DNA from: Mermis nigrescens
Taxonomy: Eukaryota; Nematoda; Enoplea; Mermithida; Mermithidae
DNA: 64,000 nt
NCBI GenBank assembly: GCA_036768485.1
Contig: JAVLUZ010000735.1
Location: forward strand, 248,001 to 312,000
Direction of reading: 5' to 3'
Position 1 is the stretch's first letter; each line of letters starts with the position of its first letter. The notes under the pieces are model-generated. The model saw only the letters and a list, made by a program, of their open reading frames with translations, was not told where the DNA came from and did not search any database. The position numbers and the translations under genes were made by a program. Shown in pieces: positions 1-12,195 of this stretch.

Positions 1-1230
1 AATAGTCAATTGTTAGACTTTCTTAAGGTTAATAAACTAATATCTCCTTTTCAATTTGGTTTTCAAAAGAATAAATCTTGTGAAACACAATTGTTAAAGT
101 GTAAATTTTCATGGATTCAGTCGTTAGCTAAAAAAGAAACTGTTGATATAATATATTTAGATTTCTCTAAAGCTTTTGATAAAGTAAATATGGAAAAACT
201 TCTTATTAAGTTAAACGGATATGGAATAAACGGTAATTTGTATGCATGGTTAAAGGCCTATTTGTTTAATCGTTCCCAATGTGTTCGCGTTAATCAGTCT
301 TTTTCAGATTATGTGCCTGTTACCAGCGGTGTCGTCCAAGGAAGTGTCCTTGGACCTACGCTCTTTTCGATTTTTATAAATGATATATGTGATAATATTT
401 GTAGTACGGTTTATATGTTCGCAGATGATATCAAAATTTTCAATATTAGTCGTAACTGTAAATTATTACAGTCTGATTTAGATAAGATTATTGACTGGGC
501 AATTGCATGGGATTTACCTATTTCTCGAACCAAAAGTCAAGTTCTATATTTGGGTAATAATAATCAAAAAGCTGTTTATAGACTAAATGGGGAAATTATT
601 TCTAGTGATCCGTTTGTCCGTGATTTAGGAGTTTTGATTCCTCGAAATTTAAAATTTAAGGAACATTATAATTCTTTGATTAAAAAAGCTTTCTTTAGAT
701 GTATTTTAATACGCAAATCATTTTTTTCGCGTGATAAAGGTAATCTTGTTAAAGCTTATAGTTGTTATGTTAGACCTTTATTAGAGTATTGTTGCAGTGT
801 ATGGAACCCCTCTTATCTTAAGGATATAGATAGATTGGAAGCTGTTCAACGTAGATTCACTAAATATATTTTTGGCTATAATAATATTTTTTCTTACGAG
901 GATCGTTTAACACAACTTAAATTGTGCAGACTTGAATTAAGACGCTTGCAGATTTGTCTGTGTATGATGTATCAAATTATTTGTCATAAATCATGTTTGG
1001 AAGCTGATGATTTTTTTGTATTTAATCATAATATTACCCGTAGCATTAATAGATTTAAATTAGTCATACCTACTGTACATTCTAATTTAGAAAAGTTTGA
1101 TTTCTTTTACAAATACATCGCAGTTTGGAACGATCTTCCTGACTTCATTGTTTCTTCCCCTAACCTAAACATATTTAAATCTAGATTAGCAAACTTTGAT
1201 TTATCTAGATATCTTGTGGGGCGCGCGTAA
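1..1230 (+). CDS. Non-LTR (LINE) retrotransposon reverse transcriptase, C-terminal part
   Basis: Target-primed reverse transcriptase of a non-LTR retrotransposon. The frame is open to the left edge, so the true start and any endonuclease domain lie outside the window; the first ATG is not a real start. Counting from the codon at base 10, DFSKAFDKV is at residues 51-59, GVVQGSVLGP at 107-116 and the catalytic FADD at 137-140. The C-terminal thumb (RPLLEYCCSVWNPS) follows, with no RNase H. This arrangement fits the Jockey/CR1-type groups; I cannot choose the clade. There is no internal stop over about 410 residues, so the copy is young or was recently active. Codons are AT-rich like the surrounding DNA. 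The stop is at 1228-1230. Confidence 0.93.
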   Translation, partial: NSQLLDFLKVNKLISPFQFGFQKNKSCETQLLKCKFSWIQSLAKKETVDIIYLDFSKAFDKVNMEKLLIKLNGYGINGNLYAWLKAYLFNRSQCVRVNQSFSDYVPVTSGVVQGSVLGPTLFSIFINDICDNICSTVYMFADDIKIFNISRNCKLLQSDLDKIIDWAIAWDLPISRTKSQVLYLGNNNQKAVYRLNGEIISSDPFVRDLGVLIPRNLKFKEHYNSLIKKAFFRCILIRKSFFSRDKGNLVKAYSCYVRPLLEYCCSVWNPSYLKDIDRLEAVQRRFTKYIFGYNNIFSYEDRLTQLKLCRLELRRLQICLCMMYQIICHKSCLEADDFFVFNHNITRSINRFKLVIPTVHSNLEKFDFFYKYIAVWNDLPDFIVSSPNLNIFKSRLANFDLSRYLVGRA

Positions 1231-1376
1231 AACTTGTCATTCCATTGACTCGCATGTCCCTTTACTAATTCGTAATTGCATTTATTATATATCTTGTCAT
1301 TTCGTATTTTAACTGTTGGTATTAGTAATAAAATTTTCTTTCTTCTTTCTTTCTTTCTTTTCTCAAACCCAAAATT
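1231..1376 (+). mobile_element. LINE 3' untranslated region with pyrimidine-rich tail
   Basis: Short AT-rich sequence after the reverse transcriptase stop, ending in CTTT-type repeats (about 1327-1363). Simple repeat tails are usual at LINE 3' ends. The exact end is uncertain because repeat R begins within or just after the tail. Confidence 0.5.
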
Positions 1377-1835
1377 GATCAAAAACATTATTTAATCTTT
1401 AAGGATGATTGATCAGTATAGAGCTCCTATTGTTGTTTTCATAGTCTATTGTGCTACACGTATTAGGAACCGAAAACATTTATGTTAGAATCGAACCTTG
1501 AAAAGAAGTTAAATAATCAACTTGAGCTTTGAGATAGGTCAACTGACCTCCGCGGCAAATTCCGAGATTAGGTAGGTAGCCTTAGGTCTTAGGGCGTAGC
1601 TGCTGAGATCACCCGACCAGAAGCAGCCAGCAATATTAGGGCTGAGGGGATCGAAGCCGTAGGGTTTGTGAGGGTCCAAGGATCGAAGCGATCCCAGGCT
1701 AAGCGATCGGGGCCAGCGCTAAGTGCAGATCTAAGTACCTACGTACCTAAGTAATTCTCGAAGGCAAATACATCCGGTTCCTACGTCGATCTCGTAGACG
1801 CTAGGGACCCATTGTATTTACATTTGAACGTTTCT
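1330..1835 (+). repeat. Dispersed repeat R, copy 1
   Basis: About 500 bp that match 19050-19535 in inverted orientation. Shared landmarks include TCAAACC near one end, a GATCAGTATAGAGCTC-like block, AGCGATCGGGGCCAGCGCTA in the middle, and CTAAGTACCTA direct repeats near the other end. No coding capacity or clear terminal repeats. It could be an LTR fragment or an unclassified non-autonomous element. Confidence 0.6.
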
Positions 1836-3784
1836 TGTCGAGCTCTATCTATTGGTACCTACCAAAAAAGCCCAAAAAGAGCAGAAAGATTTAAAAACTT
1901 GAATTCTGGAGGTATTGTTGGGTATTTGCGTCTTGTTGTTGGGTATTTTGCCTTGGGGTGCATACTCCCCAAACCCCCGACGTCTAGGTATGATATCCAA
2001 TGCTTAATATAAAGCTTATAAAATAAATCTCAAATCTGCGTTTTTGCTAATCACTTGCAACATTAATTTATTCGATATTGTGGCTAGATAAATATTACAA
2101 AAAGTTATATCCTATGATTATTTGCGATACGGCAACGAAAGACTGTGATTTCTATATAATGCATGTGTCCATTCAGTACTCTCTGGCGTTTAATCCCACC
2201 AGACCACCCGTATTTCATTCCTGCCCATGTAAACTGATAACCATTAGGCATGGGAGGTTAGGTATGCACCAGTGTTCAATCAGAAACGTCGAAAATTGCC
2301 GTTTTTCCAACATACGATAATTACTATTTTTTCCCAGAAGAATATTGCAACATGGCGCTGCTCAGCTATGGCGATATCTGCTTTTGCAGAGTGAGTGGTT
2401 GAGTTATCTGTTTTATCTTTGTTCGACAGGATGTTGCTTTCTTCTGCAGGCCGCAGAATATACTTCGATTTTGCGTTGCTTAGAAAAAGTCTGATTTTTA
2501 GCAGATCTTGCAGTTTTAGGCACAGGTAGGTTTTTCTTTGATTTACTTACTTTCATTTTTTCTTTGTTTAGGAAATTTCTGAGTTTTAGCAAATTTTGTG
2601 ACATTTGTAGATAGGAGCTTTTTCTAGTCCCCTCCTTTTACGTCCTTGATAATTCTTTGTTCCATGTATATTCTACCTTTTTTGTTCCATCGGAGCATTT
2701 TTTCTTGCTACTTATAATATATACGTAGTCTATTCCATGGAACTGTGCATGAATCACAATTTATAAATAAATGCAAATAGATTAAAAAGCGGTTTAATCA
2801 GAAGTCAAAATAAGGATATTGTGCATTACAAGTGATGGGCATTTGAAAGTTTTACAATGATGAACTGTATTACAGTAGTCTGCCTAGGATCCTCTTTTGT
2901 AGCTATTGGCTTGAGTGATGGAAATTGATTTCCATGCGCAAGGTTTCGTTAAATAGGCTATAGGTTTGTAGGTAGGTACATATATATCAGTGAAAAAAGC
3001 TTGTAAAAAGTTGTCATAACGCTAAAGGCTTTCAGATAGACTCGTATAACACCACTCGAGCTTGAGGGCAGGCTCACAAGAATCTAACAGACCTACCAAA
3101 ATCGATAGACCCCAAAATCGAATGTTTGGCACATTTTTCAGGGATTTTTGTACACCATTTTGACTACTGTATACTTGTAACTTTCTATTAGACAAGTCGT
3201 CGGTGCAACTAGATACAGCAAGCTGACAGATTACGATAATGCGCTTTGTATGTGTAAATACATACTGTCAAGATTGAAGACCATAGATGCGCAGTATGCC
3301 TGATCTGAGGGGGAGGGTTGAGTCAGTCTGAAAGGGGGATGGGGTTGAGAACTGAGCTTTTTTGGGCCAAAATGACGTCAAACACGAATATATAAGCGCT
3401 AAAATACTAGATTATTTCTATTGCTTCTGGTCAATTTAAAGCAGTTTTGAAGAAAATTTCTAACTTTATTCATTATTGCCTCTTTTTCTAGAAAAAATTT
3501 GTCATTCATTCATTCTGAGAGTCAACATAAAACCCAAAAACCCCATGTGCACGCCTGCTTCAAGTCTACAAGTAACATTGCTCATGCACTAAAATCCGTA
3601 GAAGCGGAAATGGGCCGTTCGGAAGGGAACAGACTCTATGTACCTATTGCTTCAACTATTTTATTGTGTATTTCAAGCCAAAAATCGTTTTTACCGACTA
3701 GTCAAAAATGAAGTTGTTGTATGTTTACAGGCTAAATTTTGTGTGTAATAAAGTTACACTTTACTTTTACTGTAGTTATACGAC
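1836..3784. other. Non-coding stretch, nothing recognised
   Basis: AT-rich sequence with no ORF resembling a protein family and no repeat I can match elsewhere in the window. Short reading frames here have no supporting motif. Confidence 0.5.
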
Positions 3785-3807
3785 TTTTGAACCAGGGTTG
3801 CCAGGTG

Positions 3808-3985
3808 CAGGAGTTCTCCTGAATTCAGGAGAATCTAAAATTTTCAGGAGCAGGAGCAGGAGAATGGGCTTTTCAGGAGAAATTTCAGGAGAAATTGTAA
3901 ACCTGCAGGAGAATGCAGGAGAATTTTAAAATGTCAGGAGAATTCAGGAGAATCCTGAAAATCTAGGAGAATTCAGGAGAATTTT
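3808..3985. repeat. Subterminal CAGGAGAAT array, left end of D1
   Basis: More than ten irregularly spaced copies of AGGAGA or CAGGAGAAT. The same array is at 22640-22830 in D2. Right-end arrays are at 5863-5952 and 34455-34547. Subterminal transposase-binding repeats are known in hAT elements such as Ac; that these serve the same role is inference. Confidence 0.75.
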
Positions 3986-4251
3986 CAAAACTTAAATAGC
4001 AAGTTATAATGATTATCATACATTAACCTTCTTACTGTTTTTACTGTACTTACTCAGTTGTTTCACATTTAAGAATTTATTTCGTTCATAGTAAGACCTA
4101 CTTAAGTGTTAAGTTATAACTATATCCAAATACGTTTCGTGCTTCCGTAGTAAATCATTCATTCATTCATTTATTTATTCACTTAATATCACGAAGTGCA
4201 GAAATACATAGCTTTCTAATTGTTTTTATCAGTTTCATAGACGTTTGCAAA

Positions 4252-5304
4252 CACCGTTTTTTCCACTTTTTGGTTTATTTGTCAACCAAAATTTTGGGAA
4301 ATGGAAAAAATTTTGGGCTTGGTTGGCATTTGTGGAAACTTTTTTGTAATGTTAAAAATGCGTTTTAGAGAGTTAAAACTTCAAAAATTTTTCGGCGCTT
4401 CGCGCCGAGTTGATTAAATTCTTACTTATTAGTAATCCTTAAGCCGCGCCGCGCCAATTGCAGCATTTTTATCGACAATCTGGTCTAGAACTTCACTACG
4501 ATTGAAAATCCTTATCTTTTGCACGGATTCAGTTAGTTTTTGTAATGCAAAAATGCGTTTTAGAGAAGTGAAACTACAAAAATTTTTCGGCGCTTGCGCC
4601 GAGTTGATTTAAATCTTTTTGGTTATTTATATTTGAGCCGCGCCGCGTCAACTGCAGCATTTTTATCGACAATTTGATCTAGAACATTACTATGACTGAA
4701 AATCCTTATTTTCTGCACGGATTCAGTTAGTTTTTTAATGCAAAAATGCGTTTTAGAGAAGTGAAACTACAAAAAATTTGGCTTCGCGCCAATTGATTTA
4801 ATTCTTACTTGTTATTGATGTTTAAGCCGCGCGGCGCCAATTGCAGCATTTTTTATCGATAATCTGGTCCTAGAACTCCACTACGATTGAAAATCCTTAC
4901 CTTCTGCACAGTTTTTGAAATGCAAAAATATTTAGAGAGCTAAAATTTCAAAATTTTCAAGCGCTTCGAGCCATTTGATAAATTATAGTTTTAATTTCAA
5001 AAACGACTTCAGAATTGGCTAAAATGCTTTACTGAAGGAAGGAAATTCAAGTTTCAACATAAATAACGTTACTGATCGTGATATTCTTGTAGAGCGCGAA
5101 ATTTTTATACAAAAAGTGCATCAAACACCGCTATTGCATGTGTACATAAAATTTTCTACTTAAAAACACTGATTTTTCAACACAGGCGCTCTATTTTGAA
5201 CGTTTTTAGACCTCCCAAAAAATGTGGAAAAAAGTCGGAAAAAGTGGAAAAAAAATTTGGGTTCGGTCTATAATGTCAACCAAATCGCTGGGAAAAAAAC
5301 GGTG
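4252..5304 (+). mobile_element. TIR transposon E1, nested in D1
   Basis: Ends CACCGTTTTTTCC and GGGAAAAAAACGGTG are inverted repeats, with a perfect 8-bp TSD tttgcaaa at 4244-4251 and 5305-5312. Length is 1053 bp, non-coding. The 8-bp TSD suggests hAT or P superfamily; the CACC ends are not typical hAT, so the superfamily stays open. Copy E2 sits in D2 at a different position with its own TSD. Confidence 0.88.
4345..4975 (+). repeat. ~190-bp tandem repeat inside E1, about 3.5 units
   Basis: Units start near 4350, 4545, 4738 and 4920, each with AAAATGCGTTTTAGAGA. Each then carries a form of the palindrome GGCGCTTCGCGCC, a second GC-rich inverted word (GCCGCGCCGCGCC-like) and GATTGAAAATCCTTA. 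The same array is at 33010-33640 in E2, so it is an ancestral part of family E. Confidence 0.85.
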
Positions 5305-6217
5305 TTTGCAAAGCGCCTATAAACATTTTTTTGATATATTTCAAAACGTAAGGATTTGCTTCTTACTGGAGTACATACAATTAGTAATAAATTTTTTCAA
5401 AAGACATTGCAAACAGGGCTCTTTTCAGAAATTTTTGATGATGTAAGTGCAACTGAATATTGGCGGTCACTGTTTTAAGCACAGAAACTGTTTTTTCGAA
5501 TAATGTGTGTTGTAAACAATGCGACCTCTTTAGCTTAGGCCCTTGAGCAGTATATCCTGATGAAGATCAGGAATCTGTTATTGAATGTTTGTCAGCTGTT
5601 GATGTTGAATAAAATGTTATACTTTGTGGTGCAGCATTAGTCTTCCATTATTTTTGCATCTGCCTGTATAATGCAGATATGCTCCATGAGCTTTTTGTGA
5701 GAGAATTAATGTTCTTTATTTAGCCTTGAGTGTCCTTAGGATTAACAGGCAAGAGATCAGAATAAAATAGTTGGGTGAACCAAGATAAATTGGCCTGAGC
5801 ATGCTTGATATGCGTGTGTACATACAATTGTAGATCTGCTGTACAACCTTTCCTGCAAAATATGAGCCAGGAGAATTTTCAGGAGAATCAAAATATTTTC
5901 AGGAGAATTGCAGGAGAATTTTTCCCCAATTTTACCTCTGTGCAGGAGAATATGAATTTTGGGACCTGGCAACACTGTTTTGAACGACTGTTGGTCTCGC
6001 CAGGTTGGCTGGCAGTTTTCTTTCCGTGTTGACAGTTTGTTATTTTTTGGAAGTTTTCTATTCATGTGCTAAACCAAAGAGTGACAGTTTTTTTGAGGGG
6101 CCCGTGGCTTTTTTTTGGGCCGTTTGCATATACTTCGTACAGGGGATGGCAGTTAGATACTTATTTACTTTGACCCCTATCAAATTTTTTCCATCTTTTT
6201 TAACATTAGGGTATATA

Positions 6218-6611
6218 CATAAGCGTAGCCAGGATTTTCGCCAGAGGGGAATTCAAAAAGAATTTCCCGTCAAAAAAATGCGTAAAAACGCGCGGGGCCT
6301 GTTAAATAACGTGTTTTTTGGGCTTTTCACATCATCCTGCAGGATTTGAGCCATAAAAAAATTAAATTTTCTCAAAATTTTTTTCATGTTTTTGACGGAA
6401 AAATGCTTCTAATGCGCGCAAGTGCTAATTTTTGATTTTCCACCAATAAAAGGTAGAAACTGCCAAATAATAGAATAAACCGGCGCGAAGCACCGAGTTT
6501 TTCGATTTTCATCGCAAAACAGCATCACGCAACCATATTGCTCACTTTTTGAAAATGTAAAAATTTTCCCTGGGGAGGGAATTCCCCCTTCCCCCACTGG
6601 CTACGCCAGTG
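6218..6611 (+). mobile_element. Short TIR transposon H (MITE)
   Basis: 394 bp, ends CATAAGCGTAGCCAG and CTGGCTACGCCAGTG, with a perfect 8-bp TSD ggtatata at 6210-6217 and 6612-6619. No coding capacity. It contains one eroded copy of the shared palindrome near 6481. Confidence 0.8.
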
Positions 6612-6704
6612 GGTATATACAGGGCAAATTTTTTTCTATCTTTTCCTGACATTAGAGGTATTCACATGTGTCTTTCCCGAAATATAAAATAACATTTAGT
6701 TGCC

Positions 6705-6775
6705 AGCTACTCCAATCCTCTGACACTCTGGCTCTAAAGCGTAACACGTTAACCAATCGGCTAAGCCACCTGCTC
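6705..6775 (-). ncRNA. Degenerate tRNA-like sequence
   Basis: The reverse complement has a box-A-like segment (GTGGCTTAGCCGATTGGTTA) and a possible anticodon arm, but no convincing box B or acceptor stem. Best read as a tRNA relic or SINE head; it could be chance. Confidence 0.25.
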
Positions 6776-8350
6776 CCTGAGAATTAGAAACTAGTAGTAG
6801 GTCATCGTTTATTTTGTCCATGTCTCAGAATCAACACAAAATACCTAAAAAATGGAGCAGAAAATGCGGATTCGGTCAATAATTCTTCGTGCTACAGATA
6901 TCGAGTTGTTCCATGTAATCCGTTTGTTGAAAGCGATCCTTTGACAAGGAAATAAATAAAGCGTGGAATTCTTTTCTAATATGGTTTTCTCTCAATTTTC
7001 CCAAAAACAGTGTTTTTACGCTTTTTAACGTCGGAACTTTAATGCAGAAATGTTAAAAATGGGGGCGGCTTTTGAATAAATTTTTTTTAAATTGATGAAA
7101 AAATATACTTTTTCCTTAAAAGATAGAAAAAATTATGTGAACCCCCAGAATTGGTGCCGCCCAAATATGCTTGCGGGTACGCATGAATAAGCCCAAGCAG
7201 GGTGTACACGATCCATGATGGTTATTGATTTGGACTAGCCGTGCATATCAAATTGGTGCCATAAGTTACTAATCTTAAACTGCTTCTGCTTCTTTGCTGC
7301 TCGAATTTGTCGATTAGTGTCTCTCTTCGCCAGCCCTAGGTACCGAACCCCAATCGGCCAACTGCTCCGGCAAGTTGGCCAAATTCCCTCAGGCATTTTG
7401 TGAATTTCAATCAAGTTCAAAGGCACCTAAGAACAATCATACGTAAAACTATGATTGTTAACTTGGTTTTTGCGTGCTACAGTAATTAATAACAAGTCTA
7501 CTTTTATGTACATCTTTGCATAATATGGCAGAAAAGAACATTTTGATGATCTTGTTCCTTGAACGTTTGAAGGGCTCTTTCTCCACAAACATTCGTCAGC
7601 CCCCAGAACCCTTTTTTTTTCTGGACTCAGCGTCCTCAAATCTATCAGAAAAAAGTATTCTTAGGACAATCGGATAGATGAGAGCCTTCAAAGAACTTAT
7701 TCCTCCGCAATGAATGTTCGTATTCACACAATTGACAAGCGAAATGTTTTTTGATCTCGAAAAATCATAAGCTGACCTCATGTGTGGCATTCCGGATATT
7801 GTCATAAGAGGTCTGTATCTTGACACCACGAAATAGCCGTTTCCTCATCTGGTGAGACGCGGAAGTAAAGAATACGCTAATTTTAATTCCCCATACATCA
7901 AAATTTAAAGCCATTGTTAGTAAAGCCTGAAGAAAATCCAACATAATATCTTAATGTTAAAAAACATAGAAAAAATTCGATTAAGGGGTTAAAGTCAATA
8001 GGGTGAACACGGCAGTTTTTCTCGAATTGTGTCAGTTTCAAAATTTTTGATCTGGCAATACTTACGATCGTCTAAATCCTGAAATAAGAGTTGACAGGTC
8101 AATGTGATAACGTTAGACTAGATATTGTGTAATTAAAAATTTTTAGTGTCGAATCCAGTGTAGGAGGCTTTTAATGGAATTTTTAAGTGCAATTGATACT
8201 TATTCACTTTAACCCTCTATATCGAATTTTTCTATCGTTTTTTTAACATTAGGGTATACTACTGAGCAGGCCCGTATCCAGGGAGGATAGTGCACGTGCC
8301 CCCCGAAACAGAGAAATTTGAGCATGATTTTTGGCATTGGTGTGGCTGAA
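6776..8350. other. Non-coding stretch with transposon-like fragments
   Basis: No gene. At 8275-8310 a sequence starting CAGGCCCGTATCCAGG matches one end of family I (44009 and 62820), but no second end is visible. An AACATTAGGGTATA context occurs at both 6201-6216 and 8240-8256, showing that H inserted into an older repeat also present here. Confidence 0.5.
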
Positions 8351-8389
8351 GTTCACATATGTTGTATTAAGATAGCCACGTTATAAGTT

Positions 8390-9105
8390 AAAAGACAAGA
8401 ACAAGACAAGAAAATATTTATTGTCGAGAAAAATACAAAAAATTCGGTAAAACACAAATACATGATAAAACAGCGACTGAACAAAAGGAACATACAGATC
8501 ACGGAGTGTGATGCAACTATAGGTATGACCCAACAATAAAATTGTAAAATCAATGTCCAGCAGCTCTTTTTTGAATGAACCAACGTTAGGAGAAGCGATG
8601 ACATATGATCAGGTAAGACAATTTTCAGCTCGAAGTAATGCTGGAACTAAAGATAAAAATTCATTAGCATCAATGTAAGATAAACCGTTAATAATTTTAT
8701 ATATGAGACATAGACATATGTATGTAAAGACGGCAGGGATTCTAAAAGAAGGTAGGTTAAGAAGCTTTGGAGCGTTTTAAGATAGGATAAATTGCTATGA
8801 GAACCAAAAAGACATTCAGTAAATTCATGCTGAACATTTCCAACACGACACATATCATTCGCATAATATGAATTCCATACAGAAACAGAAGACTCAAGCA
8901 TGGGTCTTACATTAGTAGTATAGGCCCTAAATAAAATATCTTCATCACGAGAAAGAAAAGCTTTGTGTATTAGAAAACAACGAGAAACAGCTTTTTTAAT
9001 TATGTGATTTAAATGTTCCTTGCAATTAAGATTATAGGAATTATAAATACCCAGATCACGAACGGAACTAATGTCATTTGGAATACTTATATTATTATTA
9101 AAGAA
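8390..9105 (-). pseudogene. LINE reverse transcriptase C-terminal fragment, 5'-truncated
   Basis: On the minus strand a frame is open from 9105 to 8647. It reads as the thumb/C-terminal region of a non-LTR reverse transcriptase: a VRDLGI block, KAFLSRDEDILFRAYTTNVR, then RPMLESSVSVWNSYY. These align with the same parts of the element at 1-1230 (FFSRDKGNLVKAYSCYVRPL...EYCCSVWNPS). The catalytic FADD region is absent. Minus-strand sequence to about 8390 looks like the 3' UTR, with a TCTTGT-type repeat tail. It is a typical 5'-truncated, dead LINE insertion from a different, more diverged family. Confidence 0.75.
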
Positions 9106-9149
9106 TCAAGCTTCTTCGGATTATTTTTTACCAAGATGCAAAACTGCAT

Positions 9150-10300
9150 ATTCTTCTATCAGAATATCGAATGAGTAAAGAAAGGTCAATGAAAAAAAGC
9201 CTGTTAGTGTTTTCTGGCGATTTCTGCATAATATATACCGAAAAATACTTAGAAAAAAATTGAAACAATACAGAAGTTTTTGGTTGTGAAGCTTGGGAAA
9301 TTCATGAATTCACAGAGATAGTTTATTTTGACCATCTTTTCATATAAGCTGGTTTTTATAAACGTTTAGACACATGAAATCATTTGAAATTTAAACCAAA
9401 AATGTGGAATGAGTAAAGAGAGGTCAATGGGAAAAACCTGTTAGTGTTTTTCGGCGATTTATTTATATATAGAAATAATTTGAAAAAAATCGAAACAAGG
9501 CAGAAGTATTTGGTTTTTCAAGCTTGGAAAGTTCGCCAAATTCACTTAGAGATAGATTATTTTGACCATCTTTTCATATAATCTGGTTTTTATAAACGTT
9601 TAGACACATGAAATCATTTAAAATTTAAACCAAAATGTGGAATGAGTAAAGAGAGGTCAATGGGAAAAACCTGTTAGTGTTTTCTTTATATAGAAAATAA
9701 CTTGAAAAAAAATCGAAACAAGGCAGAAGTTTTTGGTTTTTCAAGCTTGGGAAAGTTCATGAATTCACAGAGATAGTTTACTTTCACCATCTTTTCATAT
9801 AAGCTAGTTTTTTAAAAACGTTTAGACACATGAAATCAATTGAAATTTAAACCAAAATGTGGAATGAGTAAAGAGAGGTCAATGGGAAAAACCTGTTAGT
9901 GTTTTCTTTATATAGAAAATAACTTGAAAAAAAAATCGAAACAAGGCAGAAAGTTTTTGGTTTTCAAGCTTGGAAAGTTCATGAATTCACAGAGATAGTT
10001 TACTTTCACCATCTTTTCATATAAGCGTAGTTTTTAAAAACGTTTAGACACATGAAATCAATTGAAATTTAAACCAAAATGTGGAATGAGTAAAAGAGAG
10101 GTCAATGGGAAAAATCTGTTAGTGTTTTTCGGCGATTTCTTTTATATAGAAAATATTTTTGAAAAAATTAAAAAAAGGCAGAAGTTTTTGGTTTCCAAGC
10201 TTGGAAAGTTCATGAATTCACAGAGATAGTTTATTTTGACCATCTTTTCATATAAGCTGGTTTTTAAAAACGTTTAAACACATGAAATGGATTGAAATTG
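9150..10300 (+). repeat. ~230-bp tandem repeat array, about five units
   Basis: The segment GAATGAGTAAAGAGAGGTCA recurs near 9165, 9407, 9640, 9860 and 10083, spacing about 222-240 bp. Each unit also carries CTGTTAGTGTTTTC, a GAAACAAGGCAGAAG block, GGAAAGTTCATGAATTCACA and CATCTTTTCATATAA. The outer units are more diverged than the inner ones, as expected when unequal exchange homogenises the centre. Confidence 0.9.
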
Positions 10301-12195
10301 ATCCTATAAGTGTACACTTGAAAATTATGTAACAGTACTTTTTTCATTAGTAGGTACTTAATCATATAAATGTGGAAAGAGGATTAATTTCAGGTTTCTC
10401 ACCGTGTAATGGTTTTAAATTGAAAGCTTAAGAAGTTAAAAAACGGTTTACAAAATATCAGTGAAGCACGTGATACTGAATCAGTCCAATTAAATGACAA
10501 TTATTAGCGATAAATAATAAATGTGCAACTGTCTTCAAAATTTTATAAGTTCCTGACGGAGGTGAAAAATTGCGAGGTAAATTTAAAGTTCAGAAATAGA
10601 ATACCCATATCCAGGCCTGGAACCAGGATTTTTATTTCGGGAGGGGGCGAAAATTTTTGAGGTCAGATATCTCCAGGAACCATTAGGAGATAGGCGATAA
10701 TAAAAGCAGTTTTTAGAGCGTATCTCGGCAGGCTCTATACGATGGTGAAGATAAATTTCAAAAATATTCTTTAAAAATTTTTCACTTTATTTCTTAATTG
10801 ATATACAGCAAATTTATCGGCTTGTTAAAGCTGATTTCTCATCACTTAATAGACGAATTATTTCTTATCTCTTGCCTTTGCTAGGTACTTAAACATTGTG
10901 CTTTATAGAGAAAGGAGACAAAAAACATGTATAAACAATAAATATGGCGCATAGCGCGGAAAAATTTCATGTTTCCCATCGCCACGACTCAAATTTGAGC
11001 TGTTTTGAGTGAGCTAGAAGGTAAAAACTAAAGCCAAACCAATGAATACAGCGCAGAGCGGCAGAAAAAATCGAACATGCTCTTCAACTCAAATTTTGAG
11101 CGATTTCTAGCGGTTTAGAAGACAAAACTATATATAAACAATAAATCTGGCGCGAAGCTGCCGGAAGAATTTCCAGTTTACTAGCTCAAAAGTACGCTAA
11201 AAACCTGTTTTGGCAGCGTGTATCAGACGCACTTCGCCAATTTTTTCATTTTATCCTAACTTTGGGGGACCCTTGAGAGGAAACAAAATTTTTCCCCATT
11301 TCGGGGAAGGGGGGCGGCCCTCCCGCCTCCTGGCTATGAGCGCCGCCCCCTCTCTCAGGATCTAAGCTCTCAATGAATGAATGATGTCAGTTTTCAAGAA
11401 AAATAGAAATTCTTTTTGATGCTACAGCCAAACAAAGCATAAGCATTTTAGTTCAAAGCATGTATTTTTATGTTTAACATAATCATTTCTGTTCCAATTT
11501 CCACTTAAAGTTCATTAAGTTTCAGTAAAAAAACTGTTAATTTATCTATTGATTTTGATACATTGCAGTTCTTGGATTTAAGACTCCCGATTCACGATTT
11601 TCTATTATGAATTAGTCGTGTCTTCCAGCTTTGCTTAGCCATAAAAATCATGGATGCACAAATTTTGAATATCTTTTTCTTGCCAAGATTGTGGCTGATG
11701 CGATAAATATTCCCGGCAGCTCAAGCTTTGATTTTCACGAAATTCCTTGAAGTTGTGAATTACAGAAACAATATTTATATATGATTTTAGTTCAGGCACT
11801 AAGAACTGCGATCACAGCATCGAATCTCGCTTCCTGCTTAAGCTGATCTTTTAATTGATTTTATATGCATTCTGGGTCAAAATCTCACATTCGAACTATA
11901 AAAAACAATTTAACGATCACATTTTGCTATTTGAATTCGTCAGTATTTTCGAAGTATACCATTTATTTGGTTCCTCATAATTTCCAAGATTGATTTGAAA
12001 GAAAATCTTAGAGTTCTGCAATTAAATACAAATGTTTAAGCCCTGGCCTCGGGCAGCAAAGCCGTTACCCCGGCCCGGAGCCGGGCATAAGAGCTGGCAC
12101 CGGGGCTGGAGCCGGGACTTGGGACATCCGTAATAAAAACAAAAAATTTCGAAAAAAGTCGAATAAATTCAACAACATATAGGTTAAAAAAAAAC
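10301..12195. other. Non-coding, old transposon debris
   Basis: No gene. Near 10612 a CAGGCCTGGAACCAGGATTT block and near 11310-11345 a C/G-rich block ending GGCTATGAGCGCC resemble TIR ends, but no TSD is visible. Three eroded units at 10940-11170 carry variants of GGCGCGAAGCGCC with spacing near 100 bp, like the array at 47.3-47.9 kb. A GC-rich patch at 12035-12125 resembles a broken hAT-type end. Confidence 0.45.

Larger units (their letters stand above)
3793..5977 (+). mobile_element. Non-autonomous TIR transposon D1 (hAT-like, AGGAGA arrays)
   Basis: Left end CAGGGTTGCCAGGTGCAGGA and right end GACCTGGCAACACTG are inverted repeats. It is flanked by a perfect 8-bp TSD, ttttgaac, at 3785-3792 and 5978-5985. 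The 8-bp TSD and CAG...CTG ends fit the hAT superfamily. Inside each end is an array of CAGGAGAAT-type words. The interior has no transposase. About 1.1 kb belongs to D itself; the rest is nested element E1. A second copy is D2. Confidence 0.88.

Noticed and set aside
3793..5977. Possible CRISPR array from repeated words
   Set aside because: Repeat words are short, irregularly spaced and confined to transposon ends; E repeats are contiguous tandem units. No cas genes and the genome is eukaryotic.
10612..11345. Complete TIR transposon
   Set aside because: End similarity is short (GCCAGGA-like) and no TSD was found.
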